From an uncultured Raoultella sp. (GTDB lineage Bacteria > Pseudomonadota > Gammaproteobacteria > Enterobacterales > Enterobacteriaceae): a DNA stretch of 64,000 nt. The stretch covers positions 124,001-188,000 of the forward strand of contig CAAEVH010000004.1 of the NCBI GenBank assembly GCA_900759445.1, written 5' to 3'. Under the pieces are notes generated by a model, which worked only from the letters and a program-made list of their open reading frames with translations, was not told the origin of the DNA and did no database searches. The translations under genes were made by a program, and so were the position numbers. Positions 58,802 to 64,000 of this stretch are shown in pieces; positions within the stretch are counted from its first letter, which is position 1; every line of letters begins with the position of its first letter.

Positions 58802-59749
58802 TTAATCGTTCTGCGCGGTTTGCTCGCCCTTCGCCGAACCAGCCGCTGCCATCTGCGCAGCTTTTTGCTTTTTATAGCTCAGCGCCGCCGCCGGAACCGG
58901 CATCACCTTGCCCGTTTCAATCCAGGTACGTAAACGGCTGGCATCGGCAAAGTGAGTATATTTGCCAAAGGCATCCATCACCACCAGCGCCACCGGCTTG
59001 TTGTTAATCACCGTGCGCATCACCAGACAGTGACCTGCCGCATTGGTAAACCCGGTTTTCGTTAACTGAATATTCCAGTTATCGCGGTATACCAGATGGT
59101 TGGTGTTACGAAACGGCAGCGTATACGCAGGGTTGGCAAACGTCGCCATATCTTCACGCGTGGTACTTAGCTGGCCGATCAGCGGATACTGTTTGCTGGC
59201 GATCAGCAGCTTGGTTAAGTCACGGGCGGTCGAGACGTTATGAATCGACAAACCAGTGGGTTCCACAAAGCGTGTCTGAGTCATGCCGAGCGCTTTCGCT
59301 TTGGCATTCATGGCTTTGATAAACGCGTTGTATCCGCCCGGGTAATGATGCGCCAGGCTCGCCGCCGCGCGGTTTTCTGATGACATCAGCGCCAGCAGTA
59401 ACATGTCTTTACGGCTGATTTCACTGTTCAGTCGTACGCGAGAGTAAATGCCTTTCATCTCCGGCGTCTGGCTAATATCGACTTTCAGCTTTTCATTCAG
59501 CGGCAGTCGTGCATCAAGCACCACCATCGCCGTCATTAATTTGGTAATCGACGCAATCGGACGCACAAGGTCCGGGTGGTTCGAATAGATAACTTTGTTG
59601 GTATTCAGATCAACGATCATCGCGCTACCGGACGCTATCTCAGGTTGAGAAGCCGCTGCGGTAGTTGCCGTTTTCGCCACGGCTTGGGGTGCAAAAGGAA
59701 CGGCCAGCACCAGGGCAAGGCTTAATAATGAAACTCGGAATTTCAGCAT
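58802..59749 (-). CDS. pbpG: PbpG (PBP7), D-alanyl-D-alanine endopeptidase
   Basis: 315-residue low-molecular-weight penicillin-binding protein that cuts D-Ala-mDAP crosslinks. Signal peptide (1-26, QAVAK), active-site SITK (Ser67-Lys70), SEN (124-126) and KTGFTNAAG motifs are all intact. It is a few residues longer than the E. coli protein because of the C terminus ([11 protein letters not shown]). Confidence 0.95.
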   Translation of the reverse strand: MLKFRVSLLSLALVLAVPFAPQAVAKTATTAAASQPEIASGSAMIVDLNTNKVIYSNHPDLVRPIASITKLMTAMVVLDARLPLNEKLKVDISQTPEMKGIYSRVRLNSEISRKDMLLLALMSSENRAAASLAHHYPGGYNAFIKAMNAKAKALGMTQTRFVEPTGLSIHNVSTARDLTKLLIASKQYPLIGQLSTTREDMATFANPAYTLPFRNTNHLVYRDNWNIQLTKTGFTNAAGHCLVMRTVINNKPVALVVMDAFGKYTHFADASRLRTWIETGKVMPVPAAALSYKKQKAAQMAAAGSAKGEQTAQND

Positions 59750-59929
59750 GATGAGATTTCTGATAATGGTTCACGCACGTCACAACGCACACCGCCAGAG
59801 ATTAAGTATTATCTCAAGCTAGCTCAGGCATCATAACGATCCGGCAGGTTTGCTGCCACAGGAGAATCGTCTCGAAATGCTGCGTTGCTGACTTTTACGT
59901 CAACAACGCAGCGTAGACAGGTTTATCCG

Positions 59930-60517
59930 TCAGAATAACCGATAGCCGTAACCCCACAGGATTACCGTAATAGCCAGCAGAACTTCCAGTACCAGCACAC
60001 CGATCGCCAGCGTCGAACTGGAAAAACTCAACCCTTCCTCACGAGTGATATTCAGGAACGTTGGAATGCCGAGATAAAGTAAATAGCCGGTGTAAAACAG
60101 CGCGAGAGTCCCGACTAATGCGCACAGCCAGACCAGCGGATAAAGTGCGACCAGCCCGCTTAAAAAAAGCGGCGTCGCGACATATCCGGCAAAGACCATA
60201 CAATGCGCCAGCGACGGACGCTGCGGGTAGTTACGCGCCATCCACCAGATAACCCGGCCCATGACGGCAACGCCCGCCAGCATCACCCCGTAAAACAGAA
60301 TCGCCATTGCAAATCCAGTCAACAGGGATAATTTCAGGATATTGCCATCGCCAAAATCCCAGCCGATTTGTGTGGTACCGATGAACGCACAAACAACCGG
60401 GATTGCCGCCATCAGCAGTACATGGTGGGTGTAGTGATGCGAAACGCTTTCGTTTTCGCTGTTGATCACATGCATTTCACGATCGGGATGGGAAAACAGC
60501 CCCCAGACATGGTTCAT
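59930..60517 (-). CDS. yohC: YohC, Yip1-family inner-membrane protein
   Basis: 195-residue membrane protein with about five hydrophobic segments, Yip1 domain family. Same length as E. coli YohC; SLAHCMVFAGYVATPLFLSG is a conserved block. Function unknown. Divergent from yohD. Confidence 0.92.
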   Translation of the reverse strand: MNHVWGLFSHPDREMHVINSENESVSHHYTHHVLLMAAIPVVCAFIGTTQIGWDFGDGNILKLSLLTGFAMAILFYGVMLAGVAVMGRVIWWMARNYPQRPSLAHCMVFAGYVATPLFLSGLVALYPLVWLCALVGTLALFYTGYLLYLGIPTFLNITREEGLSFSSSTLAIGVLVLEVLLAITVILWGYGYRLF

Positions 60518-60681
60518 ACCGCCCCCTTCTTGTCAGCTCCGGACCTCAACAGTTCAAGTATAATTCAGCTTTGGATTAATTTTTGTACAACAACAAAAAT
60601 GACGAACCGCTAATTCAGCGCTTTTAAACCCCACGATGATTCACAGGGTGTATGCTTAACGTCGGGAGGTCATCCAGACAT

Positions 60682-61254
60682 ATGGATATAAACAGTCTTA
60701 TTGCACATTACGGTTACGCCGCATTGGTCATTGGCAGTTTGGCCGAAGGTGAAACCATTACCCTGCTGGGCGGCGTGGCGGCACATCAGGGATTACTTAA
60801 ATTTCCTCTGGTGGTTATCTCTGTGGCCCTGGGCGGGATGATTGGCGATCAATTGCTGTATCTGCTTGGGCGTCGTTACGGTGGAAAAATTTTGCGTCGT
60901 TTCTCAAAACATCGCGACAAAATCCGCCGGGCGCAGAAAATGATCCAGCGCCGTCCTTATCTGTTCGTGATTGGCACCCGTTTTATGTATGGTTTTCGCG
61001 TGATCGGCCCGTTGCTGATTGGCGCAAGCCATTTGCCGCCTAAAATTTTCCTGCCGTTGAATATTCTGGGGGCGCTGGCGTGGGCGCTGATATTTACCAC
61101 TCTGGGTTACGTGGGGGGAGAAGTCATTGCGCCGTGGCTACACAATCTCGACCAGCATATTAAGCACTGGATATGGCTGGCTCTGGTGATTGTGCTGGTG
61201 CCTGGCGTTCGGTGGTGGTTAAAAAAACGCAGCAGCAAAAGTACGGCCCGGTAG
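60682..61254 (+). CDS. yohD: YohD, DedA-family membrane protein
   Basis: 190-residue DedA/SNARE-associated family membrane protein. Features include the N-terminal FAEGE-like LAEGETITLLGG, GDQLLYLLGRRYG, and the conserved FVIGTRFMYGFRVIGPLLIGAS. DedA members act in membrane potential and undecaprenyl-phosphate recycling; the specific role of YohD is not settled. The start at MDINSLIAH replaces a 10-residue upstream reading. E. coli yohF, which follows in K-12, is absent. Confidence 0.9.
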   Translation: MDINSLIAHYGYAALVIGSLAEGETITLLGGVAAHQGLLKFPLVVISVALGGMIGDQLLYLLGRRYGGKILRRFSKHRDKIRRAQKMIQRRPYLFVIGTRFMYGFRVIGPLLIGASHLPPKIFLPLNILGALAWALIFTTLGYVGGEVIAPWLHNLDQHIKHWIWLALVIVLVPGVRWWLKKRSSKSTAR

Positions 61255-61278
61255 CGCGATGTCTACCGGGCGGGTGCG

Positions 61279-62718
61279 TTACGAAGCGTGGTAGCCGCCC
61301 CCCAGCGCGCGGTTCAACTGGATTGAGGCATCCAGCCATTGCCCTTGTAAAAGCAGAGCGTTGCACTGTTCACGTAATGCCGGGATCTTTGCCTCACTGA
61401 CCCGGGAGCCCGCAATAATTCCGGCATTGAAGCGCGCCTGCGCCAGACCCACTACGCGCAGTGCATCATGCTCAATCTGCTGCTGATGCCGATTCTTCTG
61501 CGCCAGTGTTTCTACCTGCGATGCTGCACGCGCCACGTCATTCACCGCATCCACCACGGCTTTGTTGTAATTCGCCACCGTCAGGTTGCTTTGCGCTTGA
61601 GTAATGTCGAGATTCGCGTTCAGCCTGCCGCTATCAAAGATAGGCAGCGTCAGCCCGGCCGTTACGCCCATTTGCTGCGCGGAATGGCGAAACAAGTCGC
61701 TCAGATGTAACGCATCCTGTTGTAAAAATGCCATCAGATTTACATCGGGATAAAACGCCGCTTTCGCCGCATCAATGCTGCTCAGCGATGACTCAATGTA
61801 CCAGTGCGCCGCCTGCAAATCCGGTCGGCGGGCCAGCAGCGAATAACCTAGCTGGGACGGGAGCTGGCTTTCCACCGCGGGCAGCGGGGTCGAATGGAGT
61901 TTCAGGGCTGTGGACTGCGAGTTGGTCAGCGCGCTCAACCGCGCTTCAATCACCTTCATTTTACCGCTGACATCGTTCAGCTGCTGCTCTGTTTTGCTGG
62001 AATCGATATCGGTTTCAACGCCTTCCACCGAAGAAGTAAGACCATTTTGATACAGTTGACGATCAACGTTAATGACGTTCTGCTGCTCGGTTTCGATTTG
62101 CGTCAACACGGTTTTCAGCCCGGCCTGCGTTTGCCATTCCCAGTATAGACGAGCCACACCGCTCGCCAGCACCTGTCGCGTTTGCTCGCGCTCGGCTTCA
62201 CGCGCCTTAACGGCCCCAATACGTGCCGTCACTTCGGCCCGATTTTTACCCCACAGATCCAGATTCCAGCCAGCAGTTAAACCCAAGGTGCCGTTGGTGT
62301 ACCACGGCCCGGTCGTCCCGGCGGCCGGATCGGTAATGGCAAACGGACCCATCAGCCCTTCGGCTGACATTCTCTGACGCTCCACATCTGCTGAGAAATC
62401 GATCTCCGGGCCATCCTGCGCCTCCACAGCCTTAGCTTGCGCCTCCGCCAGTTGAATGCGCTGTTCCGCGACCTGCATATCAGGGGAGTTTCGTAACGTG
62501 CTGTCAATCAGCGCATTAAGCTGGGGGTCATGGTATGCCTTCCACCATTGGCTGTCCGGCCAGCCATTTTTTAACGCCGCAGGCAATGTGGTATCGACAT
62601 TCGCAGCGGGGGTCTGCTGTGACAGAGACTGGCGGTCATCATGCATCGGCGCGCAACCTGACATCAAAATAAAAAGCGGCAACAATGCCGTCGTGACAAA
62701 AGCAGAATTACGATTCAT
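61279..62718 (-). CDS. mdtQ: MdtQ (YohG), outer-membrane efflux lipoprotein, intact
   Basis: 479-residue NodT/TolC-type outer-membrane factor. Lipobox LMSGC with Cys22; two OEP domains with the typical LARRPDLQAAHW and AKAAFYPDVNL motifs. It probably works with an RND or MFS pump encoded elsewhere. In E. coli K-12 the gene is disrupted, while here the frame is continuous. It converges on yohD. Confidence 0.9.
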   Translation of the reverse strand: MNRNSAFVTTALLPLFILMSGCAPMHDDRQSLSQQTPAANVDTTLPAALKNGWPDSQWWKAYHDPQLNALIDSTLRNSPDMQVAEQRIQLAEAQAKAVEAQDGPEIDFSADVERQRMSAEGLMGPFAITDPAAGTTGPWYTNGTLGLTAGWNLDLWGKNRAEVTARIGAVKAREAEREQTRQVLASGVARLYWEWQTQAGLKTVLTQIETEQQNVINVDRQLYQNGLTSSVEGVETDIDSSKTEQQLNDVSGKMKVIEARLSALTNSQSTALKLHSTPLPAVESQLPSQLGYSLLARRPDLQAAHWYIESSLSSIDAAKAAFYPDVNLMAFLQQDALHLSDLFRHSAQQMGVTAGLTLPIFDSGRLNANLDITQAQSNLTVANYNKAVVDAVNDVARAASQVETLAQKNRHQQQIEHDALRVVGLAQARFNAGIIAGSRVSEAKIPALREQCNALLLQGQWLDASIQLNRALGGGYHAS

Positions 62719-62887
62719 GGAGAGACACAGGTAAGAAAAGATGTGCTGAGATTACGACTTGTCGCGTTTCCTTTTTTAGTTACGCGTGGCAATACACCTT
62801 TGGCAATAAAAATATATAATCGGCAAAATATACACCCAACAAATAATTTAGATTAATTAATTTTAATAATTTATGGATGGAGACATT

Positions 62888-63622
62888 ATGTCACAGAATA
62901 TCTATGACGATCCCGAGTTCTTTGCCGGATATGCCACGCTGGACCGTTCAGTAAAAGGGCTCGACGGTGCGCCAGAATGGCCGACAATACAAGCGATGCT
63001 CCCCGCTCTACAGGGAAAAAATATCCTCGATTTGGGTTGCGGATATGGCTGGTTTTGCCGCTACGCGCGCGATAACCAGGCGGCCAGCGTAGTGGGACTG
63101 GATATTTCACAAAAGATGTTAACTCAGGCGCACAGCATGACGCAGGGTAATGGCATCGTTTATCGCCGTGAAGATCTCGAAACGCTTTCCCTGTCGCCAA
63201 ATTCCTTTGACCTGGTTTACAGCTCACTTGCCCTGCACTATTTGCGCGATATCGCGCGATTATTCGTAACGATTTACCAGTCGTTAACACCGGGAGGCAT
63301 GTTGGTATTCTCTGCCGAGCATCCCATTTATACTGCACCGCTTAATCAAGGTTGGATAAAAGATAAAACCGGGCAACAGTCCTGGCCGGTCAATCATTAT
63401 CAGCAGGAAGGCACACGCATCAGTAACTGGTTCGCGGAGGGTGTCAAAAAACAGCACCGTAAGCTGGCGACCTGGATTAATGCGCTGATAGCCGCCGGAT
63501 TCGAAATCGTTTGTGTCGATGAATGGGGACCGTCCGCTGAACAGATTGCTGAAAACCCGGCGCTGGATGAAGAAAAAGAGCGGCCAATGGTGTTTCTGCT
63601 CAGCGCACGTAAACCGGAGTAA
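62888..63622 (+). CDS. Class I SAM-dependent methyltransferase
   Basis: 244-residue soluble protein with methyltransferase motif I ILDLGCGYGWFC (46-57), acidic residue in VVGLDIS (motif II region), FDLVYSSLALHY (motif IV) and LTPGGMLVFS (post-motif). Methyltransf_11/UbiE-like fold; substrate unknown. I start at MSQNIYDD because GGAG is 5 bp upstream. It is not in this place in E. coli K-12 as I recall, and lies between mdtQ and yohP. Confidence 0.82.
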   Translation: MSQNIYDDPEFFAGYATLDRSVKGLDGAPEWPTIQAMLPALQGKNILDLGCGYGWFCRYARDNQAASVVGLDISQKMLTQAHSMTQGNGIVYRREDLETLSLSPNSFDLVYSSLALHYLRDIARLFVTIYQSLTPGGMLVFSAEHPIYTAPLNQGWIKDKTGQQSWPVNHYQQEGTRISNWFAEGVKKQHRKLATWINALIAAGFEIVCVDEWGPSAEQIAENPALDEEKERPMVFLLSARKPE

Positions 63623-63690
63623 GGTCATTACAGGAAGATTTTCAGAGGCTTTCCTATACTTAACCTGAACTCACCAAAAAAGGAACGCTG

Positions 63691-63774
63691 ATGAAAATCT
63701 TACTGTGGATTATTTTAGTTATTTTTCTGATTGGGTTATTGGTGGTGACTGGCGTGTTTAAGATGATTTTTTGA
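63691..63774 (+). CDS. yohP: YohP, 27-residue membrane protein
   Basis: Encodes 27 residues, one hydrophobic helix (LLWIILVIFLIGLLVVTGVF) ending KMIF. Nearly identical to E. coli YohP, a small inner-membrane protein whose mRNA reaches the membrane before translation. AAAAAGGA lies 8 bp before the ATG. Confidence 0.9.
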   Translation: MKILLWIILVIFLIGLLVVTGVFKMIF

Positions 63775-63799
63775 AAAAAAGGCCACTCCGGTGGCCGAT
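63774..63799 (-). terminator. dusC terminator (also facing yohP)
   Basis: GGCCAC-CGGA-GTGGCC on the minus strand followed by TTTTTTT; located between the convergent dusC and yohP. Confidence 0.8.
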
Positions 63800-63806
63800 T
63801 AATATG

Positions 63807-64000
63807 TTAATGCAATTTAGCGATATCAATGGCCTGAATCGTGCGCGCGATATCCGGTGAATTGTTTAATGCGCGGATTTCCTGAAACAGCGCGGTTGCC
63901 TCTGAGTATTCTTTACGCAAATACCCTAACCATTGTTTAATCCGCGCCACGTGATACAGCCCGGTATCACCCTGCTTTTCAAGACGAGTATATTTTTGCA
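63807..64000 (-). CDS. dusC: DusC, tRNA-dihydrouridine(16) synthase, C-terminal end only
   Basis: The last about 64 codons are in the window. The reading [19 protein letters not shown], the WLGYLRKEY block and the end [17 protein letters not shown] match the helical RNA-binding tail of DusC. The flavin-binding barrel lies beyond the window. The order mdtQ...yohP-dusC fits the E. coli 47-minute region. Confidence 0.9.
   Translation of the reverse strand, partial: QKYTRLEKQGDTGLYHVARIKQWLGYLRKEYSEATALFQEIRALNNSPDIARTIQAIDIAKLH

Overview
The window is chromosomal DNA from an enteric gammaproteobacterium of the Escherichia-Salmonella-Citrobacter group. Almost every gene can be matched by protein sequence, length and operon layout to a known E. 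coli K-12 gene, while the gene order and several gains and losses do not fit E. coli. Citrobacter or a near relative is the best guess, but the genus cannot be fixed from the sequence alone. No tRNA, rRNA, CRISPR array, insertion sequence or prophage gene was found.

The layout has three parts. (1) 1-324: the end of trhP (yegQ) and the CyaR small RNA. These belong to the E. coli 47-minute region, and the CyaR terminator matches what I recall as the phage P2 locI attachment core. (2) About 370-28200: a continuous block clpA-clpS-cspD-macBA-ybjX-ybjD-aqpZ-lysO-hcp-hcr-(FAD protein, DoxX protein)-poxB-ltaE-ybjT-ybjS-amiD-ybjQ-ybjP-artPIQM-artJ. In E. coli this block lies near 20 minutes. It covers N-end-rule proteolysis, macrolide/toxin export, water and lysine transport, nitrosative-stress defence, pyruvate oxidation, threonine aldolase, peptidoglycan recycling and arginine uptake. 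(3) About 28200-64000: the 47-minute region resumes with yegS, fbaB, yegTUV/yegW, thiMD with a TPP riboswitch, rcnB, the yehEDCBA (stc-like) fimbrial cluster, mrp/metG, yehR, yehS, btsSR, mlrA, yohO, the YehZYXW (OsmF) ABC importer, bglX, dld, pbpG, yohC, yohD, mdtQ, a methyltransferase gene, yohP and the end of dusC.

The main structural observation is that the 20-minute block sits, in one piece, between cyaR and yegS, which are near neighbours in E. coli. The left breakpoint lies within about 45 bp of the phage P2-type attachment core. Smaller differences from E. coli are the absence of the gat operon, rcnRA, yegX and yohF, and the presence of a YdhS-like flavoprotein and a DoxX protein between hcr and poxB, an intact mdtQ, and a methyltransferase next to yohP.

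No wholly new system is evident. The least understood coherent unit is yegTUV-yegW: a nucleoside-type permease, an ADP-ribosylglycohydrolase, a PfkB kinase and a GntR regulator. The hcr-poxB insert, the orphan rcnB and the small fimbria-linked protein YehE are also worth a second look.
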